35,410 nucleotides of DNA from positions 1 to 35,410 of the forward strand of contig JAIVEQ010000042.1 of assembly GCA_023838465.1 (NCBI GenBank), in the 5' to 3' direction. This DNA is from Candidatus Thiodiazotropha sp. Lineage in GTDB: Bacteria; Pseudomonadota; Gammaproteobacteria; Chromatiales; Chromatiaceae. The position numbers were made by a program, and so were the translations under genes. Below are positions 15,370 through 25,130 of the stretch, piece by piece. The notes below the pieces were generated by a model that made no database searches, was not told the DNA's origin, and saw only the letters and a list, made by a program, of their open reading frames with translations. How positions within the stretch are numbered: position 1 is the first letter of the stretch; every line of letters starts with the position of its first letter.

Positions 15370-17028
15370 TTAGTCTGCAGCGTTCAGCCAGCTTTTCAGC
15401 AGTAGAAGTACGCCGCCTATCCCAAGCCCGGCGCCCAGTGCGGTTGCCAAGGTGACTGGTAACAACCCACCGCTACCAAAGACCAGTAAAAGGGAGCCAC
15501 TCATGAGCATCGCACTTCCGGAGATAGTGGTTACCGTGTTTCGGTGGTTACTGTGCAGCTGCTCACGCAGGTTGTCGAGTTCATCAGATTTCCACTTTAG
15601 CTCGAGACGGCCTGATGCTGCCTCATCGATGATTTTATTAAGCTTGTTGGGGAGGTCGGGTAGATGCTCGGCAATTTCCGGCAGATTCTTCTTGAGTTTG
15701 CCAATGAATGCGCGTCGGCCGATCTGTTCACTCATCCAGCGCTCAAGAAAGGGTTTTGCTGTCGTCCAAAGGTCCAGTTGGGGATAGAGCTGTCGCCCCA
15801 GCCCTTCGATGTTCAGTAGGGTCTTCTGCAACAGAACCAATTGTGGTTGTACTTCCATGTCAAAGCGTCTGGCGGTCTGGAATAGCCGTAACAGGAAATG
15901 GCCGAAGGATATTTCACTGAGAGGCTTCTCGAAAATCGGTTCGCTGACGGTACGGATGGCTGATTCGAACTCCTCGACCCGAGTCTCTTTGGGTACCCAC
16001 CCCGACTGGACATGGAGTTGTGCAACCCGCTTATAATCCCGATTGAAGAATGCCAGCAAGTTTTCAGCAAGATAGCGCTTGTCCTCTTCCGTCAGGGTAC
16101 CCATGATACCGAAATCAACGGCGACATAGCGTCCGTTGGGTTCAACAAAGATGTTACCCGGATGCATGTCAGCATGAAAAAAATTGTACTTGAAAACCTG
16201 AGTGAAGAAGATTTCCACGCCGCGTTCACCCAGCAGTTTCATGCTGATGCCCTGTGCTCGCAAGGCATCTATGTCTCCTACCGGGGTGCCACTGATCCGT
16301 TCCATGACAAAAACGTTTTGTCGGGTAAGATCCCAGTAGACTTCAGGGACATAGAGTGCATCACTGTTGAGGAAGTTACGCCGTAGTTGGGAGGCGTTGG
16401 CTGCTTCGCGCATCAGATCCAATTCATCAAAAATGGTCTTTTCATACTCTTGAACCACCTCGACGGGCCTGAGTCGGCGCCCCTCCTTCCAATATTTTTC
16501 AGCCAGCTTAGCGATGGTGTAGAGCAGATCCACGTCGCGCCGAATCGTCTTCTCAATATTCGGACGCAGCACCTTTAGGACCACTTTTTTGCCGCTCTTT
16601 AGCTGTGCTGTGTGAACCTGGGCGATCGATGCAGAGGCAAGCGGCTTTTCGTCAAACGCCTCAAGCAGTTCATCAATGGGTTGTCCGTAGGATTTTTCGA
16701 TGATGGCGCGGGCCTTGTTACCAGGAAAGGGGGGTACCCGGTCCTGTAGTTTTGCCAACTCCCTTGCCAGATCATCCGGTAGCAGGTCACGACGGGTTGA
16801 GAGAATCTGGCCAAATTTAACGAAGATAGGGCCGAGGTCTTCCAGGGACCGGCGAATGCGAACAGGATAGGCTGCACGATCCTTGCGAAACCAGTACCAG
16901 GGAGAGAGATAGATCAGAAATCGAATCGGTCTGAATAGATGAGTGGCGAGGATAACCTCATCCAGTCCATGGCGAAGCAATACCAGGTTTATATGTATCA
17001 ACCTAAGCGCTTGTGAGGGATGAATCAC
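15370..17028 (-). CDS. ubiB: ubiquinone biosynthesis atypical kinase/ATPase UbiB
   Basis: UbiB is the ADCK/COQ8-family protein needed for ubiquinone synthesis, thought to act as an ATPase that helps extract lipid intermediates for the Ubi complex. At 552 residues it is near the usual 540-550. It shows the KxGQ motif KFGQ (71-74), the Ala-rich loop ASIAQVHTA (133-141), HADMHPGNI (285-293) and DFG (305-307). Two hydrophobic segments at about 505-548 anchor it in the inner membrane. Its ATG overlaps the stop of ubiJ by four bases, so the two are translationally coupled. It is the last gene of ubiE-ubiJ-ubiB. Confidence 0.97.
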   Translation of the reverse strand: MIHPSQALRLIHINLVLLRHGLDEVILATHLFRPIRFLIYLSPWYWFRKDRAAYPVRIRRSLEDLGPIFVKFGQILSTRRDLLPDDLARELAKLQDRVPPFPGNKARAIIEKSYGQPIDELLEAFDEKPLASASIAQVHTAQLKSGKKVVLKVLRPNIEKTIRRDVDLLYTIAKLAEKYWKEGRRLRPVEVVQEYEKTIFDELDLMREAANASQLRRNFLNSDALYVPEVYWDLTRQNVFVMERISGTPVGDIDALRAQGISMKLLGERGVEIFFTQVFKYNFFHADMHPGNIFVEPNGRYVAVDFGIMGTLTEEDKRYLAENLLAFFNRDYKRVAQLHVQSGWVPKETRVEEFESAIRTVSEPIFEKPLSEISFGHFLLRLFQTARRFDMEVQPQLVLLQKTLLNIEGLGRQLYPQLDLWTTAKPFLERWMSEQIGRRAFIGKLKKNLPEIAEHLPDLPNKLNKIIDEAASGRLELKWKSDELDNLREQLHSNHRNTVTTISGSAMLMSGSLLLVFGSGGLLPVTLATALGAGLGIGGVLLLLKSWLNAAD

Positions 17029-17654
17029 GACCCATTATCCTTATCAGCAAGCTGCTGTTTGAGCCTCTGGATACGGGCATCGAGTCTTTCAACATCGTCA
17101 CGCAGTCGATCCACTCCACTTAAGTAAGGTCCCATTTCGTATCGCCCTGGCAAGAGTCTCAACTCTTCTTGCAGATACTCCTGAAGATTGTGTTTTGATG
17201 TATGACCCAGTGATTGCCCCCATGCCATGGTGCCGCGTGCCAGGTTGCCGACTTCATGGGCAACCAGATCGCCAGTGACTTTAGAGAGCTGCTCCTCCCA
17301 ATCAATATCAAGTTCTGAGAGAAATGCACCAAATTTGTGGGCCAGGTTGGTATCGCCTTCAATCTGAACCGAACCACTAAACAGTTGATCGGCACTTTGG
17401 TGATTGCCGCGCATGCGTGCCAGGTCAAAGGGGGAGCCGCGCAAAGTACAGTCGGGTTCACCCTCGAATTCACTCAGTAACTGAATACCGTTTGGCTCTG
17501 GAATGAGGTAGAGAGAGGTCGCTAAACCAAGCAATTCCATTTTTATTACACGCCCATGCATGGGTGCGAGCTGTTTTGGGGACTCCGGATCGAGACGGAT
17601 GGTCTGATTGAGCAGTTGCTCAAGGGTGGCGAATACAGCGGCGCTGATAGTCAT
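17025..17654 (-). CDS. ubiJ: ubiquinone biosynthesis accessory factor UbiJ
   Basis: UbiJ (formerly YigP) has an SCP2 lipid-binding domain and scaffolds the soluble Ubi complex with UbiK. The 209-residue protein has an SCP2-like N-terminal region (about 15-115, including [14 protein letters not shown] and GSVQIEGD). It ends in a C-terminal coiled coil ([20 protein letters not shown], about 181-200), where UbiK is known to bind. Its position between ubiE and ubiB is the standard gammaproteobacterial order. The stop overlaps the ubiB start (ATGA), and ubiE ends 33 bp upstream. Confidence 0.93.
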   Translation of the reverse strand: MTISAAVFATLEQLLNQTIRLDPESPKQLAPMHGRVIKMELLGLATSLYLIPEPNGIQLLSEFEGEPDCTLRGSPFDLARMRGNHQSADQLFSGSVQIEGDTNLAHKFGAFLSELDIDWEEQLSKVTGDLVAHEVGNLARGTMAWGQSLGHTSKHNLQEYLQEELRLLPGRYEMGPYLSGVDRLRDDVERLDARIQRLKQQLADKDNGS

Positions 17655-17687
17655 ACTTATCTGTCTCTATTCAACCTAAATCCAAGC

Positions 17688-18437
17688 TTACAACTTATAG
17701 CCCCGATGAATGGCTACAACACCCCCTGTGAGATTGAAATAGTCACAACGCTCAAAGCCAGCGTGCTCCATCATCCCTTTGAGGGTCTCCTGATCAGGGT
17801 GCATGCGGATTGACTCGGCCAAATAACGGTAGCTCTCTTCATCATGAGTTACCAGTTTGCCGATTTTCGGTAACAGATTGAATGAATAGAGGTCGTAAAT
17901 CTTCTCCAGAGGTTTGTTGGTCGGCTTGGAAAACTCCAGTATCAATAAGCGTCCACCCGGTTTGATGGTTCGGAATATCGAATCCAGCGCGAGTTGCTTG
18001 TCAGTGACATTGCGCAGACCGAATCCAATCGTGACACAGTTGAAGTGGTCTTCGGAGAAGGGCAGATATTGTGCATCTGCCTGAACATAGCGGACATTCC
18101 CCACACGTCCCTCGTTGACCATACGATCCCTGCCCTGGCAGAGCATGGCGGCATTGATATCGGAGAACACTACCAAGCCATCATTGCCGACCAAGCCACT
18201 GAAGCGGGCTGACAGATCGCCCGTACCGGCTGCCAGGTCCAATACCCGATCTCCTTTGCGAACCCCTGATAGCTCGATAGCACTCCGTTTCCACAGCCTA
18301 TGAACGCCGAATGACATCAAGTCGTTCATCAAGTCATATTTGTTAGCAACAGAATCGAAGACTTCACGCACCCGTCCAGCCTTCTCGTCAGTGGGGATAT
18401 CCTGATAGCCGAAATGTGTGGTTTTTTCGTTCTTCAT
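17688..18437 (-). CDS. ubiE: demethylmenaquinone/ubiquinone C-methyltransferase UbiE
   Basis: UbiE is the SAM-dependent C-methyltransferase of ubiquinone (and, where present, menaquinone) synthesis. The 249-residue protein carries the class I methyltransferase motif [11 protein letters not shown] (about 67-77), the UbiE signature [17 protein letters not shown] near residue 34, and GFGLRNV and RIHPDQ-type motifs (here RMHPDQ) further on. The C-terminus [15 protein letters not shown] is typical. It is preceded by the DUF971 gene (48 bp) and followed by ubiJ. Confidence 0.97.
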   Translation of the reverse strand: MKNEKTTHFGYQDIPTDEKAGRVREVFDSVANKYDLMNDLMSFGVHRLWKRSAIELSGVRKGDRVLDLAAGTGDLSARFSGLVGNDGLVVFSDINAAMLCQGRDRMVNEGRVGNVRYVQADAQYLPFSEDHFNCVTIGFGLRNVTDKQLALDSIFRTIKPGGRLLILEFSKPTNKPLEKIYDLYSFNLLPKIGKLVTHDEESYRYLAESIRMHPDQETLKGMMEHAGFERCDYFNLTGGVVAIHRGYKL

Positions 18438-18485
18438 GGGGTGATTACCTGTTGTATGGAAACCAAGCAGTTCGGTGTGAGTTGT

Positions 18486-18854
18486 TTATGCCGATGGTTC
18501 ATTCCGCTCATAGCCGGCTGTCTTCAACCGTTGCAGGTACTCCTGCCAGTTTCGGTCAAAGTTACGCCCGAGCTGATAGAGCGTATCCCAGGAGTAGATG
18601 CCTGTGTTGTGCTCATCATCGAAGTGCAGACATATGGCATAATTACCCACGGGATCGATATGGGCAATATTCACCGCTTCCTTGCCGACCTGCAAGACCT
18701 CTTGACCGGGGCCATGTCCCTGTACCTCTGCTGAAGGTGAGTAGACACGCAGATACTCTGCGGGATAGCTGAACTTGCTTCCATTATCAAAGCTGATTTC
18801 CAGCACACGGGACTGCTTATGCAAATGGATCTCTGTCGGATTGGGATGTGACAT
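18486..18854 (-). CDS. DUF971 (GBBH-like N-terminal domain) protein
   Basis: The 122-residue protein is a stand-alone DUF971 domain, related to the N-terminal domain of gamma-butyrobetaine hydroxylase. It has P-EI-LHKQSRVLEISFD, the YPAEYLRVYSPSAEVQGHG segment and a C-terminal YSWDTLYQLG. The function is unknown. The gene lies between hslU and ubiE, a conserved position in many gammaproteobacteria. It may belong to one long unit hslV-hslU-DUF971-ubiE-ubiJ-ubiB; the 104-bp gap before it contains no clear terminator. Confidence 0.9.
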   Translation of the reverse strand: MSHPNPTEIHLHKQSRVLEISFDNGSKFSYPAEYLRVYSPSAEVQGHGPGQEVLQVGKEAVNIAHIDPVGNYAICLHFDDEHNTGIYSWDTLYQLGRNFDRNWQEYLQRLKTAGYERNEPSA

Positions 18855-18958
18855 GGTTTACTCTCGTTACTTAGTGTTAACAGGTCCTGATGACCAAACC
18901 CGTCATTCTACCCTCCCAAAGGGGAGATAAACCCGGTTGCTTGGGCGTGATCTGGTGC

Positions 18959-20296
18959 TTAAAGAATGTACTGACTCAGGTCTTCGTCCGCAGCCAGCTG
19001 TGAAAGCTGATTGTTTACATACTCTTCATCGATAATGATGGTTTCACCAGTATGCTCGGAGGCCATGAATGAGACTGTCTCAAGGAGACGTTCCATCACT
19101 GTATGGAGTCGTCGTGCACCAATATTCTCTGTGGTTTCATTAACTTGCCAGGCGGTCTCAGCGATTCGGCGAATACCTCCTTCAGTGAAGTTAAGCTGAA
19201 CATTTTCGGTCTCCAGCAGGGCCTGGTATTGCTCAGTGAGCGAGGCATCCGGCTCTGTGAGGATGCGAGTGAAGTCATCGGTGGTCAATGCCGAGAGTTC
19301 TACCCGGATTGGCAGTCGACCCTGCAGTTCGGGGATCAGGTCGGACGGTTTGGCGAGATGGAAGGCACCGGAGGCGATAAAAAGAATGTGATCGGTCTTT
19401 ACCATACCGTGCTTGGTGGAGACTGTGCATCCCTCCACCAGTGGCAGCAGGTCGCGCTGTACCCCCTCACGGGAGACATCGGCACCACTGCTCTCAGTGC
19501 GGCTGGTTACCTTGTCCAGTTCATCAATAAAGACAATGCCATGTTGTTCCACTATCTCCAGGGCACGCAGTTTTAGGTCTTCCTCGTTGATTCGCTTAGA
19601 GGCCTCTTCATCACTTAAAACCTTGTAGGCGTCCTTGATGCGCAGTTTACGTCGACGTGTACGTCCACTGCCCAGATTTTGGAACATGCCCTGCAATTGG
19701 CTGGTCATCTCTTCCATTCCCGGGGGGGCCATGATCTCAACCCCTACTGGGGTGGAGTTGACCTCGATCTCGATCTCCTTGTCATCCAGTCCACCATTAC
19801 GCAGCTTGTCACGAAATTTTTTTCGGGTAGCATTGGAGACCCCGGTGTTTGTCTCGCTCTCTTCCCATCCGGATGGCTTGGGTGTGGGTAGCAGGGCATC
19901 AAGAATGCGCTCCTCAGCGGCCTGACTGGCTTCAGCTGCAACCTTTTCCATCTCCCCTTCGCGCACCATTTTTACAGCTGAATCAGCCAGTTCGCGAATG
20001 ATCGAGTCTACTTCACGTCCAACATAACCGACTTCGGTGAACTTGGTCGCTTCTACCTTCAGAAATGGGGCGTGAGCCAGTTTTGCCAGGCGGCGGGCTA
20101 TTTCAGTCTTGCCAACACCTGTCGGGCCAATCATCAGGATGTTTTTGGGAGTGATCTCGTTGCGTAGGATTTCCGGTACTTGTGATCGACGCCAGCGATT
20201 GCGTAGCGCGATGGCCACGGCGCGTTTTGCATCTGTCTGGCCGATGATATGTTTATCCAGTTCAGCAACGATCTGTTGAGGGGTTATTTCCGACAT
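18959..20296 (-). CDS. hslU: HslU, ATPase of the HslVU protease
   Basis: HslU is an AAA+ ring that unfolds substrates and feeds them into HslV. The 445-residue protein has Walker [10 protein letters not shown] (about 60), the [10 protein letters not shown] pore loop, Walker B FIDELDK, the I-domain between them and the sensor-2 region [15 protein letters not shown]. The C-terminus ends DEDLSQYIL, the short tail that inserts into HslV to activate it. The ATG at 20296 is preferred to a TTG one codon before. It lies 37 bp below hslV. Confidence 0.97.
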   Translation of the reverse strand: MSEITPQQIVAELDKHIIGQTDAKRAVAIALRNRWRRSQVPEILRNEITPKNILMIGPTGVGKTEIARRLAKLAHAPFLKVEATKFTEVGYVGREVDSIIRELADSAVKMVREGEMEKVAAEASQAAEERILDALLPTPKPSGWEESETNTGVSNATRKKFRDKLRNGGLDDKEIEIEVNSTPVGVEIMAPPGMEEMTSQLQGMFQNLGSGRTRRRKLRIKDAYKVLSDEEASKRINEEDLKLRALEIVEQHGIVFIDELDKVTSRTESSGADVSREGVQRDLLPLVEGCTVSTKHGMVKTDHILFIASGAFHLAKPSDLIPELQGRLPIRVELSALTTDDFTRILTEPDASLTEQYQALLETENVQLNFTEGGIRRIAETAWQVNETTENIGARRLHTVMERLLETVSFMASEHTGETIIIDEEYVNNQLSQLAADEDLSQYIL

Positions 20297-20333
20297 CAAT
20301 GGTTATCCGCAAAGTGTTTACAGGCTCTTGGGC

Positions 20334-20879
20334 CTAGGTTTCGCTGTCCAATTCTTCAAGCACGATATTGTGATTGGTGTAGATGCAGATGTCGGCAGCA
20401 ATGCCGAGACCCTTCTCTACAATATCGCGAGCACCGATATCGGTGTTTTCCAGCAGGGCGCGTGCAGCCGCCTGAGCAAAACTGCCGCCGGAACCGATAG
20501 CCATCAGATTATGTTCTGGCTCGATCACATCACCGGTACCGGTGATGATTAGTGAGGTTTGGGCATCCGCAACGCAAAGCAGTGCCTCAAGTCGACGCAG
20601 GGCGCGGTCTGTACGCCAATCCTTGGCCATCTCTACTGCGGCACGGGTCAGCTGACCCTGGTGCTTTTCCAGCTTACCCTCGAATCGCTCAAACAGGGTA
20701 AAGGCATCGGCAGTGGCACCTGCGAATCCGGCGATGACATTGCCTTTGTAAAGTTGACGAACCTTGCGTGCGTTGCCTTTCATCACGGTATTGCCAAGTG
20801 AGACCTGGCCGTCACCACCAATGACTACTTTGCCATTGCGTCGTACTGAAAGAATGGTTGTGCCTCTAAAATTTTCCAC
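20334..20879 (-). CDS. hslV: HslV, peptidase of the HslVU protease
   Basis: HslV is the proteasome-beta-like threonine peptidase. The 181-residue precursor has a six-residue propeptide (MENFRG) before [20 protein letters not shown]7 becomes the N-terminal nucleophile after processing. [17 protein letters not shown] and the C-terminal IYTNHN follow the family. The start is GTG at 20879, with CAGGG six bases upstream. It is the first gene of the unit and is divergent from the LolA-like gene. HslVU is classically heat-shock controlled, but I do not see a clear sigma-32 promoter in the 159-bp gap. That gap has a direct repeat GATATCCAT near 20953 and 21015. Confidence 0.97.
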   Translation of the reverse strand: MENFRGTTILSVRRNGKVVIGGDGQVSLGNTVMKGNARKVRQLYKGNVIAGFAGATADAFTLFERFEGKLEKHQGQLTRAAVEMAKDWRTDRALRRLEALLCVADAQTSLIITGTGDVIEPEHNLMAIGSGGSFAQAAARALLENTDIGARDIVEKGLGIAADICIYTNHNIVLEELDSET

Positions 20880-21038
20880 GCGGACCCTGAGTGATTATTA
20901 ACAAGGTGGCGATTGTACCTGAGGCAGCGGTCAGTGAGAAATCGGTTGAGTGATATCCATAAGGTGAGCGAGTCATCACATCCTATTAGGGTTATCACTT
21001 TCTTGTTTGATGCGGATATCCATGGCAGAGTCATTGCC

Positions 21039-21998
21039 ATGTCATTAAAGATCACTCTCTTTTCATCGATTGGCCTGATTTGTTTACTGCTCACTGCTGT
21101 TCAGGCAGAGGAGGCCGGACGCTTTTTGCACCATTCGTTGAGCGCCGAGGAGATTGCCAGTCAAGTCTACACTGCAGCCCACGGAGGGTTGGTCAGGAAT
21201 GCGCTTAGCAAGCGTCAGGGGCGAGAGGTGGCAGTGGTGGTTAATCGGGCGCCACAGTCGATGCGTACTCAGAACCGTGTTCCGGGTGTGCAAACCTTTG
21301 ATACCTATGTCAACAACTCGCCCCAGGACCCGGCTATAGAGACGTTACAGATGGCGATCCTTACATCGGGGAAGACGAAGGGTACAGGTGTGCTGTTCAC
21401 TCGTTTTACAGAAATCGGCAAAGGCGCCATGATTTCGATGTGGTTGCCGGCATTGCGCAAGATCCGACGTATCAACGAGCCATCTCATGAGGATGTCTGG
21501 TTTGGTACCAATCTGACTTACGGTGAGTTGGTGCTGAGAGGGCCTGAAGATGAGGTCCATGAACTGCTCGGTGAAGGGAAGGTCGAGGGGTGTCTCGGCG
21601 CAATGGAGCTGCAACCCTGGGAGAAGAATCGCTATACCATGCATCTGCCCGGTCCCCAGTGTGCCCATATCGGCAAGCCTGTCTACCTGCTGAAGAGTAC
21701 GACCAAATTCAAAAACTGGTGGTACGACTACCATATCAGCGAGATAGACAAGCGTACCTTTGCCCTCTACCAGACGGTCTATTATAAAAACGGTGAGAAG
21801 ATTAAAACGGTCTACATTGACTGGCAGTCACTTGATCAACCTGATCCGCGTATCACCTATCCCCGCTATATCTATGCTGTGACTCACGCTGATGGCAAGG
21901 ACAGTATGGTATATGTACCCCGCAGCACCATATCGCTCAATGTCGATCTTGCTGACGATTTCTGGTCTGAAGATACATTGCGGACCTATGGTCGATAA
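21039..21998 (+). CDS. outer membrane lipoprotein-sorting (LolA-like) periplasmic protein
   Basis: The 319-residue protein has a signal peptide (MSLKITLFSSIGLICLLL..., cleavage likely after VQA) and then the LolA-like fold seen in COG-type outer-membrane lipoprotein-sorting proteins that accompany RND exporters. Visible features are MISMWLPALRKIRRI, VWFGTNLTYGELVLRG and GKPVYLLKST, typical of this group; basic and aromatic residues line the later strands. The frame is open from 20913, but the ATG at 21039 begins the signal peptide. The MMPL/RND gene follows at 22144. Together they probably move a lipid or lipoprotein-like substrate across the periplasm; the substrate is unknown. Confidence 0.8.
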   Translation: MSLKITLFSSIGLICLLLTAVQAEEAGRFLHHSLSAEEIASQVYTAAHGGLVRNALSKRQGREVAVVVNRAPQSMRTQNRVPGVQTFDTYVNNSPQDPAIETLQMAILTSGKTKGTGVLFTRFTEIGKGAMISMWLPALRKIRRINEPSHEDVWFGTNLTYGELVLRGPEDEVHELLGEGKVEGCLGAMELQPWEKNRYTMHLPGPQCAHIGKPVYLLKSTTKFKNWWYDYHISEIDKRTFALYQTVYYKNGEKIKTVYIDWQSLDQPDPRITYPRYIYAVTHADGKDSMVYVPRSTISLNVDLADDFWSEDTLRTYGR

Positions 21999-22021
21999 AG
22001 CGACACATAATGGTATTGTAT

Positions 22022-22113
22022 CTAGGAGTCTGTCGGACTTAGGTGATCGTAGCGAGGGAAAGCCAAAATGGCTTTTCCGCAGTAGATTCATCCTAAGTCC
22101 GGCAGACTCCTAG
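22022..22113. mobile_element. 92-bp palindromic MITE, 22-bp inverted repeats
   Basis: The sequence at 22022-22043 (CTAGGAGTCTGTCGGACTTAGG) pairs with 22092-22113 with one mismatch. Inside is a second stem, GGAAAGCC/GGCTTTTCC, around AAAAT. The whole element can fold as one long hairpin. Each end carries CTAG, which fits a YTAR-type 4-bp target duplication such as IS5-group elements use; because CTAG is itself palindromic this is not proof. It lies in the 145-bp gap between the LolA-like gene and the RND gene, so the message would carry the hairpin. Confidence 0.75.
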
Positions 22114-22143
22114 CGTACTGGCCTGCTGAATGTTACAGGATCT

Positions 22144-25023
22144 ATGACGAGGCACACTAAAGACTATGCGGATGCTTATGCGCGCTTTGTGCTGAGAAAC
22201 CGCCGGGCTGTCATCTTTCTGCTGTTTGCCTCCACCTTGCTGGCGCTGTTTTTCATCGATCGGGTCAATTTGCGTAATGATCCGGATTCTTTGCTGCCAC
22301 TCTCCAACCGTTATATCGCCACCAATCTCTACAGTGATCTCACCTATGGTATGGGAAACCTGATGGTGTGGGGCATGAAGGTCAAACAGGGAGATATCTA
22401 CCAGCCCTGGTTTGTCCGTATGGTCGATGAGTTCTACCGGGATGTGAGTGGGTTGGCGTTTGCCAATGCGATCAATTTTGTCGGACTACCTTCGCCAAAG
22501 CTGCGCAATCTCGGTATCACCACAGATGGCAGCCTTGATTTTCGTCGCCTGATGCCGGCCAATGGGCTGGCCAGCGATGAGCAGCGGCAGCAGGAACAGC
22601 TCGACTATCTGCGAGATGGTTTGGAGAAACACCTGGTATTGGAACCCCTGTTGATCTACTACCAGGATGCGCAGGGAAATAAGTGCGAGATGATCGGTGC
22701 CGATGGATTGATCAGCAACGACTCTATCCGCCATGTGCATGAGCATTGCACTGCAGTAGGTACCTTCATCATTGGTGATTTCAGCAATGAGTTGAAAGAT
22801 CACCACCTGGATTGGATAGCAGCAGCCAAGCATGTGATGGCCGATTATCAAACCCGTTATGGTGATCGGGTCGAGTTCACTATCTCAGGAGAGCCCTATT
22901 TCCTTGCTTCCATGGTCGAGGAGTTGTGGGACAAAGCCTGGCTGTTCGGTATCTCATTACTGATTATCCTGCTGGTGCTTTGGTATGAGTTTCGCCACTG
23001 GAGCTGTGCTCTGTTACCCCTGCTTGGGGTTGGCATGACCATTATCCTGACCCTGGGTCTGATGGGTTATACCCAATTCAGGCTCACCACCATGATGGCC
23101 TTAACACCGATGCTATTGTTGGCTATTGGCATTGGCCATTCGATGCAGATCACCCGGCGTTTTATGCAGGAGCTGCACAATACAGGTGATCATGAACAGG
23201 CTGCATTGGCTGCCATTCGTTACACGGTTGTACCGGCAGCGCTCTCCATCGGCACCGATCTGCATGGCTTTTTTGCTATCTCTTTTATCGATATCTCTTT
23301 CTACAAGGCGTATGCCTATTTTGGCATCTTCGGTATGTCCACCTTGATATTGACCACCACAACCCTGATTCCTTTGCTGATGGTCACCTTCCCACCCAAT
23401 CTGCATGACAAAGAGGATGAACGGGGATGGGAAAAGTGGTTGGCAAAAGGGCTGACTGGGATGCTGACGGGTCCAACGAAGTGGATACCCGTCGTTGCAG
23501 TGATCGGGGTTTGGTTACTCTCTGCCAACCTGGCAGAGCTGGATCGTGGCTTCGCTGCCCTCCTGGCCGGTGAAGCGGGGCGTGCCGATCCAGAGATTGC
23601 ACGAATCCAGGATGAATTCGATATCATGCCCGGGGTGGAGAAGGGTATCCACTATCCCCGGGCAGCCTACAAGGACCACTACCTGTTGGGTGAGCTACTG
23701 ACCGGGAATGGTGAGGTCAAGGCGATCGCCGATCTGCGATCCCTGTCTAGCATGATGCCGGGTGTGATTACAGCGAATATGGTGATTCGTTCCAAGCAAG
23801 GCACACTTCCTCCCTGTGGAGTGGATGCCTGGAATGAGGCGGGTGAGCGGGTACTGGATGCCGATCACTGCTTTGATGAACTGGAGGATCCACCTCAAGG
23901 TATCTTCAATCAGGCTGAGGTGCTGGGTGCCCTGTCAACCTTCGAGGATTGGTTGCGTGGCCACCCGAATATCGGTTACACCGCCTCTTATGTGCAGTTT
24001 GCCAAAACCCTCAACATGATGCTCAATGCCCCAACAGGTGAGCTGCCGATGGGGCATATGAATCTGTTTGCCATTCCCACTATCGAGCATATGCGGAACA
24101 ATGCCTACGCCTATCAACTCTCAGCGCATGATGAGCAGTTCCCGGATCCCGACCAGACGGTACAGCTCTACAATGGCATGTTGAATACCAGCGCAGAAGC
24201 CGGCGAACTCGATTCGTTCGTCAATACCCGTAGCTGGGATGAAGGGATCATCGTTGGATTCGTCAATACTATGGACCCGAAACAGACCCATCAGACCATC
24301 CTCGATATCCAGCGCTACCTACATGATCATGGGTCGGATCCTGGCATGGATCAATTGACAGTGGGCATAGAGGGGGGAGAGCGCATTACCATTCCCTCTG
24401 ACAACAAGGCAGGCACGCGTACTATCGTTACCGGAGACACCATTCCCGGTAAGGCTGCCATTGGCGGATTTCTCGGTGTCACTGAAGCGACCCGCGATGT
24501 CGCTTTCAAAGAGTGGTTGAATGCGCCTGTTGCAACTTCGTTAACTGTCTTTCTAATGACCTTGATCATGTTCCGTTCGTGGATGATTGCCTGCATCCTG
24601 ATCAGCCTCTGTTTTATTACCCTGATGACCCAATATGGCCTGGGTGCCTACATGAGTTCCATGGGTGAATGGTCAGCCAATCTGGCATTTCATGTCCAGG
24701 TAGCACTGAGTATCGCGATGGGATTGGGTGTGGACTATGGGGTCTACATGGTGTCGCGCCTGCGGGAGGAGATGCGTGCTTCCGGGGAGGATTGGCAAGC
24801 GGCACTGCAGACAACCTTGGAGACCACCGGTTCAGCGATCATTATTTCCATGGTGGTTCTGCTGGGTAGTTTCATCCCATTGATGAATACTGAATTGGCC
24901 AATCTCTGGTCGGTCAGTCTCTATATATCGGAAGCATTGATCATGGATGTGATCATTGCTTTGATGGTATTGCCGCTGATGGTCCATTGGCTGCGGCCTA
25001 GGTTTGTATTTGGTAAAGAGTGA
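22144..25023 (+). CDS. MMPL/RND-family exporter
   Basis: The 959-residue inner-membrane protein has the RND layout: one N-terminal membrane helix (about 26-43), a large periplasmic loop, a five-helix bundle (about 262-420), a further helix near 440-460, a second periplasmic loop, and a final five-helix bundle (about 795-950). The loop contains RNDPDSLLPLSNRY close to helix 1, and LGVGMTIILTLGLMGYTQFRLTTMMALTPMLL-type sterol-sensing-like helices follow; GLGVDYGVYMVSRLREE is the conserved RND helix-10 motif. The family (COG1033/MMPL, including hopanoid exporter HpnN relatives) exports lipids or hydrophobic compounds. The LolA-like partner upstream supports envelope lipid traffic. The substrate is not known. 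Confidence 0.88.
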   Translation: MTRHTKDYADAYARFVLRNRRAVIFLLFASTLLALFFIDRVNLRNDPDSLLPLSNRYIATNLYSDLTYGMGNLMVWGMKVKQGDIYQPWFVRMVDEFYRDVSGLAFANAINFVGLPSPKLRNLGITTDGSLDFRRLMPANGLASDEQRQQEQLDYLRDGLEKHLVLEPLLIYYQDAQGNKCEMIGADGLISNDSIRHVHEHCTAVGTFIIGDFSNELKDHHLDWIAAAKHVMADYQTRYGDRVEFTISGEPYFLASMVEELWDKAWLFGISLLIILLVLWYEFRHWSCALLPLLGVGMTIILTLGLMGYTQFRLTTMMALTPMLLLAIGIGHSMQITRRFMQELHNTGDHEQAALAAIRYTVVPAALSIGTDLHGFFAISFIDISFYKAYAYFGIFGMSTLILTTTTLIPLLMVTFPPNLHDKEDERGWEKWLAKGLTGMLTGPTKWIPVVAVIGVWLLSANLAELDRGFAALLAGEAGRADPEIARIQDEFDIMPGVEKGIHYPRAAYKDHYLLGELLTGNGEVKAIADLRSLSSMMPGVITANMVIRSKQGTLPPCGVDAWNEAGERVLDADHCFDELEDPPQGIFNQAEVLGALSTFEDWLRGHPNIGYTASYVQFAKTLNMMLNAPTGELPMGHMNLFAIPTIEHMRNNAYAYQLSAHDEQFPDPDQTVQLYNGMLNTSAEAGELDSFVNTRSWDEGIIVGFVNTMDPKQTHQTILDIQRYLHDHGSDPGMDQLTVGIEGGERITIPSDNKAGTRTIVTGDTIPGKAAIGGFLGVTEATRDVAFKEWLNAPVATSLTVFLMTLIMFRSWMIACILISLCFITLMTQYGLGAYMSSMGEWSANLAFHVQVALSIAMGLGVDYGVYMVSRLREEMRASGEDWQAALQTTLETTGSAIIISMVVLLGSFIPLMNTELANLWSVSLYISEALIMDVIIALMVLPLMVHWLRPRFVFGKE

Positions 25024-25100
25024 CCGAAACGAGATAAATGGGATGTACTGAGTGATGCAGCAAGAACAGTCTGGCATAACGAGTCACAACAAAACGGCTG

Positions 25101-25128
25101 AAAAAAGCCTTCCCTGGCAACATGGCTT
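25101..25128 (-). terminator. possible terminator of the por operon
   Basis: On the minus strand AAGCC and GGCTT form a 5-bp stem with a 14-base loop, followed by T6. It begins a few bases after the stop of the GltD-like gene. The stem is short, so the call is tentative. The gap 25024-25130 separates convergent genes. Confidence 0.4.
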
Positions 25129-25130
25129 AA

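Noticed and set aside
19103..19576. 157-aa plus-strand ORF
   Set aside because: Antisense to hslU; composition is that of a shadow frame.
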